From assembly GCA_038562375.1 (NCBI GenBank), contig JBCFAY010000008.1, forward strand, positions 1-64,000: a DNA stretch of 64,000 nt. The letters run 5' to 3'. The first letter of the stretch is position 1; every line of letters starts with the position of its first letter. Source of the stretch: JBCFAY01 sp038562375 (GTDB lineage: Bacteria; Bacillota; Clostridia; Christensenellales; CAG-138). The translations under genes and the position numbers were made by a program. Below are positions 18,888-28,364 of the stretch, one piece after another. Under the pieces are notes generated by a model. The model searched no databases. It was not told where the DNA came from and saw only the letters and a program-made list of their open reading frames with translations.

Positions 18888-18923
18888 GTGTGTATTATTC
18901 AGATAAACCGTGAGGCATTCAGT

Positions 18924-19118
18924 ATGGATTTTATGTCGGTCAGAGATGCCGCTTTACTTTGGAATATTTCTGAACGCCGTGTACAGCAATTCTGTGAGGA
19001 AGGCCGTATAAAGGACATACAGCGTTTTGGAAGGTCTTGGATGATCCCTAAGTCTGCCGAAAAACCTGCCGATCCACGAAAGGCTCGCCACAAAAACGAA
19101 AGTAAAATTGGAAAATAG
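18924..19118 (+). CDS. Small helix-turn-helix DNA-binding protein
   Basis: 64 aa from ATG 18924 (GTGAGG eight bases upstream). The sequence MSVRDAALLWNISERRVQQF followed by GRIKDIQRFGRSWMIPKSA is a winged/excisionase-like HTH of the type common in clostridial mobile regions and regulators. It is the first gene after the promoter at 18859 and precedes the membrane sensor by 42 nt. It may be an autoregulator of this locus. Confidence 0.7.
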   Translation: MDFMSVRDAALLWNISERRVQQFCEEGRIKDIQRFGRSWMIPKSAEKPADPRKARHKNESKIGK

Positions 19119-19160
19119 ATTTTTCTGTGATATATAGTGTAAGGGAAAGGGGGTATCCAT

Positions 19161-21668
19161 CTGAAGCGAATATGGATATTGATATGCCTGGCCGCATGTT
19201 GTGCGGTGCTCGCTACCTTTCTCTCGTTTAGCCATACTGACAACGGAAAGATATTGGTCGTGCAGGACGCGCTGGATCCGATGGCAGATATCCTCACACC
19301 TTATGCGGGGAGCAATGTCGAGCGCCCGACTCCTTATCAGCTTGGGCAGCGGCTTCCCGGACTGAATGGAATGGCCTTTGTTTTCGGCACACAGGCCCGC
19401 CCTTATCAAAAACAATCCGCGTCCTCCGGGTATGTGCCACTGTACAATGCGACGGTTGTTATAGCCGTAAACCGGAACGGTAATTCCGCCGATTCTATCA
19501 GCGGCTGGCAAACACTGCTTGAAAGTGAAGCCGTCGTACTTCTTCCGAATCACCGCACGGAAGGCGGACGGCTGACGGCCATCGCTCTGGCGCGGGCCTT
19601 GGGCGCGGCGGAGGGCGATCTTACGCCAGCAATAGAGGCGTTTGCGCTTCTTCAATCGCAAGGCCGCCTTAACCGTCAGGATGTATATCTGTCTCTCGAC
19701 TATCGGGGAATGTATCCTCCCGACCGCCTGTCGGAACATGACGCTGTCGTCCTCTGGGATTATCAAGCCGCCATGCTGAACCGGATTTCCGGCGGCTGGG
19801 ATATTGTCATTCCGGAAGAAGGCCCTTTTTCGGTAGACTGCGGCTTTGTGTACGGCGGATCATTGGAAACGCGGGAGAGCCTGCGGGCGGCCAAAGAGTT
19901 CCTGCTGTCGGAACAGGGCCAGCAGGCGCTTCTGGAGGCCGGTTTTTCACCCCTGACCGGCGAACCGGATTTATCTGCCTGGGACATGGCGCGGCTAACC
20001 TACAACCCAGGCTTTCGCCGCGCCGTCCTATCGGCAAAACTCTATGGCCCGGCTTCGGTGCAGGAACGGTTGCTGCTGCAAAGCGTTACCATGCTGTTGT
20101 TTTGCATCGCGGCGCAACGGATTCTCCGGCGTATCCCCCGCGGATTCTATCGTGCCACAAGCCTTTACAGTATGCTTTTTGTGCTACTGTGGATGCTCGT
20201 CGGCATAGTAAAAATCTTATCACCATACCATGATCTGACTCGGTACTGCTGGTTTGCAACCTACATATCACGCCATATTCTTCCAGTATGCTGGTTTTGT
20301 ATGTGTTATGTGAACCGGCATGAGCGACTTCCATCTCGAAGAAGCCTGACTGTATTCCTCTGCGTCGCCGCTGCGCTGACAGTGCTTGTTTTCACAAACG
20401 ACATCCATCGCCTCGTTTTTGTTTATACCAACGCCGATCCTGCGTCATGGGCGGATCAATACGTCAACGGATGGGGATATTACCTGTCATCATTGTGGAG
20501 CTTTTCCCTGAGCATCGCCGGGCTGACGCTGCTTTTCCATAAAAACAGAACCCGCCAGCAAAAGCGGCAGATGCTGTATGCGGGTATCTTTTTTGGCGCA
20601 TTGCTGATTTATCAGATGCTGTACATTGCCGGCGTGAAGCATATTCTCGATCTGGACATCCCCACCACGGTGGCCATCTTTATTCTCGTGTTTAATCTGG
20701 CGGCTCAGCGGGAGCGGTTCATGGGAGCCTCTTTGCTTGAACTGCCGATTTTTCAAAACTCACCATATGCCATTGCCATCTATGACGGCACTGGATCGAC
20801 GGTATACAGCAATGCCGTTATGGAGTCGTTACAGCACAAGGGAGCGGCGTTCCCGAATCCCGGACAGGCGTTGGATGACTCCGCAGAAGTGTTATCCGGG
20901 GAACGGGTGTTCAAGCCTTACGAATATGCGCTGGATACCGGCCGGGCGCTTGTCCTGGAGGATATCACCCATCTAAAGCGTTTGGAGCAGTCGCTCAAGG
21001 AAACTCATGAGAAACTGAAAGCCGTTCAAGGACTCCTTGTGCGGCAGACAGAGGAAGCCCGCAACTTAACTGACAGGCTGGAGCAGGAACGTTATTCCCT
21101 GCAAATGGATAAGCTTTTCAAGGAAAAGCTGGAGGATGTGCGACGGCAACTTCGCCTGATTCATCAGTCTGACGGGATAAATCAGGACAATATGCTCCTG
21201 CGCCGCGTCCGTTTTCTGCTCTGTATTTGCCAGCAGCGTTTGCGCTTTATCATCCGCAGCCTGGAAACACATCCGCTTGTTCCCGCTGAATTGGTTGAAG
21301 GGTATGCCGCTGGGGTAATCAGGAATGGACAGCGTATCGGTCTGGATGGCGTGATCACGGCGGCTTCCCGCGGCTTCTGTCCCCCCGGTATTGTTGAGGC
21401 GCTTCTTGAGTCAATTGACCGCATATGCCTGCATGCTTTCGATTTGCCCGGTTCTTCGTTCATTTGCCGTCTGGAGGCCGACGAGGCCGGCATCGCGCTG
21501 AACGCCTCGCTCTCATGGGAGGGCGACATTCCTTGCGCAGAGGGAGCGATGCTGCCAGAGAACCTCATCGGAATCATTGGCGGGTTGGGCGGCCAGATTC
21601 TCCAAGAAGCGGAGGAAGACGGGCTGCTGACGCGGCTGCATTTTTCCTATCGGGAGGTGCGAGGATGA
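19161..21668 (+). CDS. Membrane sensor: solute-binding-like domain, 7TM-type region, PAS-like and degenerate kinase end
   Basis: 835 aa if translation begins at CTG 19161 (reading Met-Lys-Arg-Ile-Trp), six bases after AGGGGGT; the first standard start in frame, TTG 19179, has a poorer site and cuts the signal peptide. After a signal peptide comes a periplasmic-binding-protein-like domain (about 30-275) ending with the usual SBP tail AAKEFLLSEQGQQALLEAGF. Seven or so membrane helices (about 290-520) follow, then a PAS-like part (about 525-600) and a long coiled coil (about 605-665). The last 150 residues resemble a histidine kinase core (LIHQSDG; EALLESIDRICLHAF; LIGIIGGLGGQI) but lack a recognisable N-box Asn and G1 box. 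It probably binds a ligand outside and controls the active kinase whose ATG overlaps its stop (ATGA). Confidence 0.75.
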   Translation: MKRIWILICLAACCAVLATFLSFSHTDNGKILVVQDALDPMADILTPYAGSNVERPTPYQLGQRLPGLNGMAFVFGTQARPYQKQSASSGYVPLYNATVVIAVNRNGNSADSISGWQTLLESEAVVLLPNHRTEGGRLTAIALARALGAAEGDLTPAIEAFALLQSQGRLNRQDVYLSLDYRGMYPPDRLSEHDAVVLWDYQAAMLNRISGGWDIVIPEEGPFSVDCGFVYGGSLETRESLRAAKEFLLSEQGQQALLEAGFSPLTGEPDLSAWDMARLTYNPGFRRAVLSAKLYGPASVQERLLLQSVTMLLFCIAAQRILRRIPRGFYRATSLYSMLFVLLWMLVGIVKILSPYHDLTRYCWFATYISRHILPVCWFCMCYVNRHERLPSRRSLTVFLCVAAALTVLVFTNDIHRLVFVYTNADPASWADQYVNGWGYYLSSLWSFSLSIAGLTLLFHKNRTRQQKRQMLYAGIFFGALLIYQMLYIAGVKHILDLDIPTTVAIFILVFNLAAQRERFMGASLLELPIFQNSPYAIAIYDGTGSTVYSNAVMESLQHKGAAFPNPGQALDDSAEVLSGERVFKPYEYALDTGRALVLEDITHLKRLEQSLKETHEKLKAVQGLLVRQTEEARNLTDRLEQERYSLQMDKLFKEKLEDVRRQLRLIHQSDGINQDNMLLRRVRFLLCICQQRLRFIIRSLETHPLVPAELVEGYAAGVIRNGQRIGLDGVITAASRGFCPPGIVEALLESIDRICLHAFDLPGSSFICRLEADEAGIALNASLSWEGDIPCAEGAMLPENLIGIIGGLGGQILQEAEEDGLLTRLHFSYREVRG

Positions 21669-23140
21669 TCTGGTACGAAACGCCGGCAACCCTCGGTATG
21701 GCAATGTTTTTCGTGCTGCTGCTGACGGCCGCTTCCCAGACGATCGTTGCCCTTGAAGCAGGTGAATTACTCCGTGGCAAAGGAGCTTTACGCTTTATTC
21801 GTCTGCTGTACGGCCTGTTGGCCCTTATATCCGTTATATTATCCTTGGAAGGGATTACGGCCATCGCATCCATCGAAGGAGGAATTTATCTGCCGATACC
21901 GGGACTGCTCCGGTATTTCGTGATACTGCCCGTGTTGCTTTTCCTATGCTCGATCAAGCGGCCTGTGGAACTCCCAAAACAATTACAGCCGTCGGTCATC
22001 ACATTCTTTATACCGCTTCTGCTCTTGCCGCCCGTAGACCGTCTGCCGAGGCCGCTGCCTGTCGCCTTCGCTGTTTTTGCTGTGGTCTGGCTAATGCTCG
22101 ACACAGTGCGGATGCTGCTGTCTTTCAGGATATATTCCCGCACGCAAATCACCCGAGGCGTTATGGCTCATATCATACGCGGCATCAATCACGGCATATG
22201 CATCGCCAACCGCCGCGGATGGATTTTGGAAGTCAATCCGGCTTTCATCAGCCTGTGCGAGAATTTGGGCATACATAAAGCCGAACGCATCGCTGAGTTT
22301 GACGCGGCCTTAAGGGCGCTGCATGACGACGGGCGGCTGAAAACAAGCGAGCTGGAAAACGGCAAATCCATTCGGGCTGAAAACGCAGTTTATTTTCTTC
22401 AGCGCAGCAGCTTCAAAGCGGCCGGAAAGATATTTACGCAGATGTCCCTTTCGGATGTAACAGTGATAACCCGCGCCGCCTCGGAACTGGAACACGAAAA
22501 TGAAAGACTGGCTCAAAATAATCAAAAGCTTAAGTCCCTCATATCCGATATCGAGCTTGAGGAAACCATCCGCGAACGCGAACGCTTGTGCCGCGCCGCC
22601 CACGATCTTTGGTCACAGCGCCTGGCCGTGGCAGGATTGTCGATTGATATCCTTCTCGACCGAGAGAACCGGCAAATAAATGTCGATACGCTGGAGGAAA
22701 TCATATCGGCACTCAAGGAACCCATTATGGCAGAGCCTGCGCAAACGATATGCGATTTGCCCGAAGTCCTACGATGGCTTACCGAGATGTATGGGCGGCT
22801 TGGCGTACAAATCCAGATCGACGGGCAGGCGGATTTTACCGAACGCGAGCAGGAGGCCCTGTGCGCTGTCTTTCGGGAGGCGCTAGCAAACGCTGTGCGC
22901 CACGCGTATGCCCGGCATATTACTGTGCGCTTTTACGAGGACAGCGAAAAGACCGGCGCGGTTATCTTGAATGATTGTCTGGACGACAAGCCGGATATCG
23001 TGGAAGGACGAGGCCTGCATGATATCAAAACACGCATTTATCATGCAGGCGGATCGATTCAATATAAAAAGGACACTGCGTTTGAATTAGAGATCGTCTT
23101 TCCGAAAGGCATGATAAAGCAAGAGGAGGTGCTTGCATAA
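21665..23140 (+). CDS. Membrane histidine kinase of the NarL-partner type
   Basis: 491 aa from ATG 21665, overlapping the upstream stop as ATGA. Several membrane helices (about 5-150) are followed by a PAS-like domain (GINHGICIANRRGWILEVNP), a coiled coil, a dimerisation region with the likely phosphoacceptor His in CRAAHDLWSQRLAV, and an ATPase domain with N box REALANAVRHA, the acid-containing LNDCLDD and GRGLHDIKTRI. It resembles its upstream neighbour in overall plan but keeps the catalytic boxes, so it is likely the active subunit. The regulator gene follows with a one-base overlap. Confidence 0.85.
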   Translation: MIWYETPATLGMAMFFVLLLTAASQTIVALEAGELLRGKGALRFIRLLYGLLALISVILSLEGITAIASIEGGIYLPIPGLLRYFVILPVLLFLCSIKRPVELPKQLQPSVITFFIPLLLLPPVDRLPRPLPVAFAVFAVVWLMLDTVRMLLSFRIYSRTQITRGVMAHIIRGINHGICIANRRGWILEVNPAFISLCENLGIHKAERIAEFDAALRALHDDGRLKTSELENGKSIRAENAVYFLQRSSFKAAGKIFTQMSLSDVTVITRAASELEHENERLAQNNQKLKSLISDIELEETIRERERLCRAAHDLWSQRLAVAGLSIDILLDRENRQINVDTLEEIISALKEPIMAEPAQTICDLPEVLRWLTEMYGRLGVQIQIDGQADFTEREQEALCAVFREALANAVRHAYARHITVRFYEDSEKTGAVILNDCLDDKPDIVEGRGLHDIKTRIYHAGGSIQYKKDTAFELEIVFPKGMIKQEEVLA

Positions 23141-23748
23141 TGAAAGTTGTGTTGATCGAAGATCAGAATCTGCTCAGCAGCACATTGGTCAAGGCTCTGG
23201 AACAGAGCCCGGATATCGAGATCGTCGGCATGTCGGACAAAGCCAGCGACGCGATGCAGCTTTGCGGGAGGTACAATCCGGATGTCGTCATCATGGATGT
23301 CTTCACAAAGGATGGCAATGGCATTGAATGTACCGCGCAATTGAAGCGAGTTTTTCCGCACATTAAGGTGCTGATTATGACCGGCGTGGAAGACGACCGT
23401 TTGGTGCAGGCGGCGGATGAAGCCGGGGCTGACCTGTTTGTATGGAAGAATCTATCCCTGGATGAATTGGTGGATTTCATCCGCAACGCCAAAAAGCCAT
23501 ACCGTGTCTTCCCGAGCGTCCACTGCGATGCCCTGAACTCCGTAAAATTTTCCGATATGGATATCCGTATTCTGCGGCTACTTGCACAAGGGAAAACCTC
23601 CAGGGAAATTGCCGCCGAGCTCTTCTTGGCATATGGAACCGTGCGCCTTTACATATCCCGCATGTATACGGCAACCGGCTTCAAAAGCCGCGCCCAGTTG
23701 GTGACCTATGCGCTGCGTTGCGGGCTAATCGAGTCAGTACAGATTTAG
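23140..23748 (+). CDS. NarL/LuxR-family response regulator
   Basis: 202 aa. Receiver 1-120 with acidic pair in VVLIEDQ, phosphoacceptor in VVIMDVF (Asp51-53 region), Thr in LIMTG and Lys in VWKN. The C-terminal LuxR-type HTH includes MDIRILRLLAQGKTSREIAA and YGTVRLYISRMYTATGFKSR. The start ATG 23140 shares its A with the kinase stop (TAATG). It should bind DNA when phosphorylated; the direct repeat at 29739 and the gap at 23813-23932 are places to look for sites. A terminator follows at once. Confidence 0.92.
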   Translation: MKVVLIEDQNLLSSTLVKALEQSPDIEIVGMSDKASDAMQLCGRYNPDVVIMDVFTKDGNGIECTAQLKRVFPHIKVLIMTGVEDDRLVQAADEAGADLFVWKNLSLDELVDFIRNAKKPYRVFPSVHCDALNSVKFSDMDIRILRLLAQGKTSREIAAELFLAYGTVRLYISRMYTATGFKSRAQLVTYALRCGLIESVQI

Positions 23749-23768
23749 TATTGAGCATTATATGATAC

Positions 23769-23812
23769 AAAAACCGTTCGTTGCAGTAGCTCACTGCCTT
23801 GAACGGTTTTTT
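23769..23812 (+). terminator. Strong terminator after the two-component genes
   Basis: AAAAACCGTTC (23769-23779) pairs with GAACGGTTTTT (23801-23811) around an inner GCAGT/ACTGC pair, followed by TTATT. It separates signalling genes from the lipoprotein set. Confidence 0.85.
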
Positions 23813-23932
23813 ATTACCCTTTATCAACGCATCATTAAACAATTGTTATATGAAACTGCTATCAGATGCGCATTACGGCAGTCAGTAAATTTTGCTAAAT
23901 TATGCTTATCAGTAGCATAAGGGGGTTTGTTT

Positions 23933-24337
23933 ATGAACGCACCAGGAAAGGGATTGCTTAAGGTTGTCAGTATCCTCCTCATCATCGCAGGTGCTTTCGC
24001 CGTGATAACGTCCATCTTCGGAGCAGCCGGATCCGCCCTGCTGACATATCTGGAAATACAGTCCGGCGGAACAATGACTGTCGCAATGATACTCTCCGCT
24101 ATCATCGGCATACTCGAGATTGTATTCGGGAGTCTGGGGATCAAGCGATGCGCAATCCCCGCTCAAGGACAGTTTTTTCTGGTTGCCGGTATCGTACTTT
24201 GCGCTATTCAGCTTCTGAATATGGTATTGCACTCCATAAGCAGCGGTTTCCCGCAAATTGCCGGCCTGCTGGGATTTGTGCTGCCTGTGCTCTATATTGT
24301 GGGCGGAGTAAAGAACAAGAAAGCCGTGGCGTCATAA
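23933..24337 (+). CDS. Small four-helix membrane protein
   Basis: 134 aa from ATG 23933, with AGGGGG seven bases upstream. Four hydrophobic helices are visible (about 9-35, 45-65, 75-95, 110-128), with a short basic C-terminus (GGVKNKKAVAS). No catalytic motif is seen and the family was not recognised. It is the first gene after the terminator and is followed 28 nt later by the first lipoprotein, so it may belong to the signal-input or envelope complex of this island. Confidence 0.7.
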   Translation: MNAPGKGLLKVVSILLIIAGAFAVITSIFGAAGSALLTYLEIQSGGTMTVAMILSAIIGILEIVFGSLGIKRCAIPAQGQFFLVAGIVLCAIQLLNMVLHSISSGFPQIAGLLGFVLPVLYIVGGVKNKKAVAS

Positions 24338-24365
24338 CCACGTTAATAAAATTAAGGAGTATGAA

Positions 24366-24902
24366 ATGAAAAAGTATCTTTTTTTCTCCATTATCGTATT
24401 GTCATTACTCATTGTGTTCTCCGGTTGTGCGGGTAATCCCGCCGGGCAAACCGAATCTCCGAAAACGGAAACGGCACCCTCCGATTCCGCCGCGCAGTCG
24501 ACCGCGGCTGCGGACTCAATAGAAGGAGAGCTTTATGAGTCTGACAAGTTTTCAATCACCGTGGCCAAAGGCTGGGAAGCGATGGACATAGACGGCGGCG
24601 TCCAGATCTACAAAAACAGCGGCGAAGCCGTGCAGGTTTATTTCAGGGGCAGCAACATGTCGGAAACAGAACCAAAAACGCAGGCGGAAAGCCAGGCAAA
24701 GCAATACAATGGCACAAGCCCCCAGGAAGTAGAAAGGTGGGGCAAAAGTTGGTGGACGACCACATACACCGCAATGGATATGGAGCAGCTTAAGTATTTG
24801 CGCATCGAGGCCGGCCAACTGGTATCCGTGGCGGCGGCCGCCAAGGATATCGAGGGCAATTCGGATATCCTGGGGATGCTGGAATCCATAACGTTCAAAT
24901 AA
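24366..24902 (+). CDS. Lipoprotein of unknown function
   Basis: 178 aa, start ATG 24366 behind AAGGAG. A signal peptide ends in a lipobox (IVFSGC), followed by a Thr/Ser/Ala-rich linker. The globular part begins ELYESDKFSITVAKGWEAMD and contains a VYFRGSNMSETEP segment; this layout (short beta-rich domain with GW near the start) is seen in small secreted proteins of the PsbP/DUF1795 kind, which is only a suggestion. Its stop overlaps the next frame. Confidence 0.7.
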   Translation: MKKYLFFSIIVLSLLIVFSGCAGNPAGQTESPKTETAPSDSAAQSTAAADSIEGELYESDKFSITVAKGWEAMDIDGGVQIYKNSGEAVQVYFRGSNMSETEPKTQAESQAKQYNGTSPQEVERWGKSWWTTTYTAMDMEQLKYLRIEAGQLVSVAAAAKDIEGNSDILGMLESITFK

Positions 24903-24925
24903 TGAATGAAGGGAGCGTGCTTTAT

Positions 24926-25990
24926 ATGATTTGTTTCATCAAATCAATCCGTCTTCCTGTTATGCTCTTTCTCGCGGCGATCCTGCTCGCAGGATGCGGC
25001 AATCCTGCCGTGTCTGCACAAAGCCCTGTGACGACGAACCCGTCAGTTGCCCCATCGACAACTGCCACCGCCCAGCCGCAGGCTACCGCCAGTCCCGCTC
25101 TCGGGGATACGATAGCGCTTCCCGGCGGCTGGACGATGGAACAGGCCGTTTCGGTTTCGGAAATTGAAGCATTGGTAAACGATACGGGGTATACGATCTT
25201 TCCCGAAGCGTCAAGCAACGCAGCAAACGGCAGCCCCGCAGGCGGGTTCGTGAAAAAGAACGCAAACGGCAATCTAAAGCTGACTTTTTTAGCATTCGTC
25301 AACGGCAAGGAAGAAAAGTATACCTTCTTTAAGGATTACGTCGTGGAAGGAACCTTGCAGGAAATCAACTCAGAACTGTGGGATAAGGCCTTTGTGGGAG
25401 ATTTTGCGGATAAGAGCGCGGCTATTGTGGTGCTCAAAGGCGATGTGTGCGTACGCATCAACTGGTTCCCGGAAGCATATCCGCAGTTTGAAAAAGCGGA
25501 CTTTGGAACCAAACTTGCCACATTGCTGATCAATAATCTATATGGCGGCGAAAGACTGGCGGATTCCGTACAGGGAACCGGCGCAGACGAAACTGATTCG
25601 GAGGACGCTTCTTTAGCGGAAGCCGATCCTGACATACCGGACGAGCTTCCGCCGGAGCTTAAAGACGTTCCCTCTCTGAACGAGTATGCCACAACGCTTT
25701 GGATGGATTATGTGAAGCCCGACATATTTGAATCGGATTGGTTCAGCGATGCGGAAAAAGCAAACGCGCGAAAAGCGCTTAAGCTGATCATTGCCGCGGA
25801 GGACAAAGCCATCGCCCTGTATGACAAAAACGAGCATCTGTATTATCTGCGAGGGGCCGCTTATGCACAGTGCTATTATGACACGAAAGATGCAGTTTAC
25901 AAGGAAAAAGCGCTGGCAGACCTGAAAAAAGCCGCCGATATGGGCCTTACCCTGGCTCAGACTGAATACGACACAGTGAAAGGCAAATAA
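24926..25990 (+). CDS. Lipoprotein with ligand-like domain and TPR-like tail (paralogue of the 26838 gene)
   Basis: 354 aa from ATG 24926, ten bases after GGGAG (an upstream ATG at 24902 lacks a site). Lipobox ILLAGC. Domain 1 (about 65-210) begins with GGWTMEQAVSVSEIEALV and contains a conserved core ELWDKAFVGDFADKSAAIVV and a WFPEAYP segment. The C-terminal 90 residues contain DAEKANARKALKLIIAAEDK, YYLRGAAYAQCYYDTKD and ADLKKAADMGLTLAQTEYD, a TPR/Sel1-like helical repeat. The same two parts occur in the gene at 26838. Function unknown; surface-anchored. Confidence 0.75.
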   Translation: MICFIKSIRLPVMLFLAAILLAGCGNPAVSAQSPVTTNPSVAPSTTATAQPQATASPALGDTIALPGGWTMEQAVSVSEIEALVNDTGYTIFPEASSNAANGSPAGGFVKKNANGNLKLTFLAFVNGKEEKYTFFKDYVVEGTLQEINSELWDKAFVGDFADKSAAIVVLKGDVCVRINWFPEAYPQFEKADFGTKLATLLINNLYGGERLADSVQGTGADETDSEDASLAEADPDIPDELPPELKDVPSLNEYATTLWMDYVKPDIFESDWFSDAEKANARKALKLIIAAEDKAIALYDKNEHLYYLRGAAYAQCYYDTKDAVYKEKALADLKKAADMGLTLAQTEYDTVKGK

Positions 25991-26163
25991 CAAGCGCGCA
26001 TTTTTGCCGACGCTCATGTGACAGAAAACGCAGGTTTGACGGGGATGTGGGGAAAGGTAACGCCGCATCCCCTTTGCCGCAGTACAGAACACATCCCCGG
26101 CAGACGACGGGGAACTCCGTATGAAAATGTAGGCGATCACCAGGAAGCGAGGGCGCTCTTGCC

Positions 26164-26787
26164 ATGAATAAGAGGAAAGCATTGCTTTTGGGCTATATCC
26201 TGCTTGGGACACTCTGCCTTGCGGGGTGCCTTGATCTCGGCGATACCGTGACAAACCCCGCCAATACGTCCGTACCGCCTTCTTTGGAAGAAACGCTCGT
26301 GTCGGATACGACCCGCCTGAGCCAAAGCGAGGACAGCCATCAGCGCGTTCGGGCGTGGGTGGAGGACGGTAATGCTTGCCTCGCCCTGGACGGCATCTTC
26401 TGGCGCGAATATCTGGGCGTCGAAATCGCACAGGATATTTATCAGGTCAATGGATTGGACGGCGCTTGTGCGGGGATATATGTCGATACGCTGGGATGGC
26501 GCATCGCGCCGATGGTGCTGTTTCTGATGGAAGATGGCACGGTAGAATATCTGGATGTGGAAAACGCGCTGCTGCAAGGCGCCGAACCTGCGGGTACATT
26601 CACCAGCATGGGCACTTTGTCGGGCCTTTCCGGTATCGTTGACTTTATACCAGGCTATTCGGGCGATGCTGAAACCTATGATGGGGTATATGCCGCCGAC
26701 AATAAAACCGTTTTTGCTATCGACCGCTCTGGCCAAAAATTTGATGTATTCCTTGCATATACAGCTAAGGATCGGGTTGACGAATAA
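26164..26787 (+). CDS. Lipoprotein of unknown function
   Basis: 207 aa from ATG 26164. Signal peptide with lipobox TLCLAGC. The mature part is acidic, with aromatic, beta-rich segments (EYLGVEIAQDIYQV, LGWRIAPMVLFLMEDGTVEYLDVE, IVDFIPGYSGDAETYDGVYAADN). It does not match the other lipoproteins of the island. The spacing to the previous gene is 173 nt, longer than elsewhere in the set, so a separate promoter is possible though none was clear. Confidence 0.7.
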   Translation: MNKRKALLLGYILLGTLCLAGCLDLGDTVTNPANTSVPPSLEETLVSDTTRLSQSEDSHQRVRAWVEDGNACLALDGIFWREYLGVEIAQDIYQVNGLDGACAGIYVDTLGWRIAPMVLFLMEDGTVEYLDVENALLQGAEPAGTFTSMGTLSGLSGIVDFIPGYSGDAETYDGVYAADNKTVFAIDRSGQKFDVFLAYTAKDRVDE

Positions 26788-26837
26788 AGCTATATATTTT
26801 CTCATTAGCCCGCATTTGCGGCATAAAGGAGGCAACC

Positions 26838-28364
26838 ATGAAGCGTTCTTCTCAACTAATCTCGGTCGTTCTGGTGCTGGCACTGATTTTCGCGGGGTGC
26901 GGTGCGCCCAAGGAGCAGCTCACGGCCGCACCGACAATAACTGCGGCGGCTCAAACACCTGCGCCGGAAGCAACGCCCGCGTCCGCTTCCTACAAGGGCG
27001 ACGGCATAAGCGTTATGCTCAAGCCCGGCGCGGGGATTGACGAAATCATGCCCGTTTCGGATATAGAGGCCATCCTGGGTGCAACGGGATACGCGTTTAT
27101 TGCCGAACAGGGAGAGGGCATCGGCGCAGGCGGGCTGATCGGCTACTACATGAAGGATGGCGTTCACAACACCGGCATCAACCTCATCCTGTTCGTGGAC
27201 GCGGATGAAACGATGTACGACGAGCTGCTCAAACTCACGCAGCCGGGAGGCATCAAAGAGATTGGCGCGGAAGTATGGGAGAAGGGCGTCGTGGGTGATT
27301 TCAGCGACGGCAGCGTCGGCATCGTCGTACGCAAGGGCGGCACGGTGATAGGTTTCTCTTGGTATCCGGAGGGGTACGCGCGGGAGCCGTCGGAGATGGG
27401 CGCGCAGCTTGTGCTCAGGCTGATCTCCAACGTATACGATATCGATACGGCCGGTGTGCGCGCGCAGACCCGTGAGCCCGAAACGCCTGTAAGCAGTGTG
27501 CCCAAGACGCTCCCGGCGGATCTTGGCGGCAAAACCGTGTACGGCTATGTGCTGGATCTGATGAAGCAATACCTGCCCGATAACGTGTTTACAAACGGGA
27601 GCGTCGGCGAGCAGGAAAAGGCCGATGCGCGCGCCGCCATCGCGCTTATCCTGGAGGTGTGCAACGAACAGCTTTCTCAAAAACAAGATCAGTACTGGCT
27701 GCACATACGGGGCAGGTGCTACGCGCAACAGTTCTTCGATACGAAGGATGCGGCCTATAAGGCGCTGGCGCTGGCGGACTACCAAGCGGCGCTGGATATG
27801 GGCTATATCGTCGTCAAGAGCGATTACGACCGCATCGCCGCCGCGGACGATATCCTCTTCCCGCCGGGCTGGAGCATGGAACAGGCACTTACGCTTGATG
27901 AAATGGGCGTCCTCATCGGAATCCCGGGCAATGAACTTAGGTTTGTGGAGAACCCCAAAAACTACCCGCCCAACGGTATGCCGGAGGTCGGATATGCCAT
28001 TATCGACGATCCTGAAGCGGAAAAGAACCAGATTATTGTGTCTGCGGACGTTCAGGGCGGCAAAGCTATGTACGAGGAACGCAAGGCGCAGGCCGTAGGC
28101 AATAAAACGGAAGAGATCGCCGGTATCGGCGACGCGGCGTTCCTGTGCGGCTTTACGGATATCGACGACGCGGGTACGCACTACACGGCGCTGGTTTTGC
28201 TGCGCGGAGATATTGTGGTACAGATCTGGATTCCTACTGAAGCGTGGACGAACGGCCCCAGTAATCTCCAGCCCGATCAGCTTGCCTGCATTATCGGCTT
28301 CCAGCTTGTGGATAACATGACCAACGCGTACCGCAATCTGCCTGAGTGGATAGGGATTCCATAA
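26838..28364 (+). CDS. Large lipoprotein with duplicated domain around a TPR-like centre
   Basis: 508 aa from ATG 26838 behind AAAGGAGG. Lipobox LIFAGC. Residues about 50-210 repeat domain 1 of the 24926 gene (MPVSDIEAILGATGYAF, EVWEKGVVGDFSDGSVGIVV, WYPEGYA). The TPR-like part follows (EKADARAAIALILEVCNEQL, HIRGRCYAQQFFDTKDAAYK, ADYQAALDMGYIVVKSDYD). Then a second, diverged copy of domain 1 begins (PPGWSMEQALTLDEMGVLIG) and runs to GDIVVQIWIPTEAW. So the gene looks like the 24926 gene plus one more domain. Likely a surface ligand-binding or envelope protein. Confidence 0.75.
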   Translation: MKRSSQLISVVLVLALIFAGCGAPKEQLTAAPTITAAAQTPAPEATPASASYKGDGISVMLKPGAGIDEIMPVSDIEAILGATGYAFIAEQGEGIGAGGLIGYYMKDGVHNTGINLILFVDADETMYDELLKLTQPGGIKEIGAEVWEKGVVGDFSDGSVGIVVRKGGTVIGFSWYPEGYAREPSEMGAQLVLRLISNVYDIDTAGVRAQTREPETPVSSVPKTLPADLGGKTVYGYVLDLMKQYLPDNVFTNGSVGEQEKADARAAIALILEVCNEQLSQKQDQYWLHIRGRCYAQQFFDTKDAAYKALALADYQAALDMGYIVVKSDYDRIAAADDILFPPGWSMEQALTLDEMGVLIGIPGNELRFVENPKNYPPNGMPEVGYAIIDDPEAEKNQIIVSADVQGGKAMYEERKAQAVGNKTEEIAGIGDAAFLCGFTDIDDAGTHYTALVLLRGDIVVQIWIPTEAWTNGPSNLQPDQLACIIGFQLVDNMTNAYRNLPEWIGIP

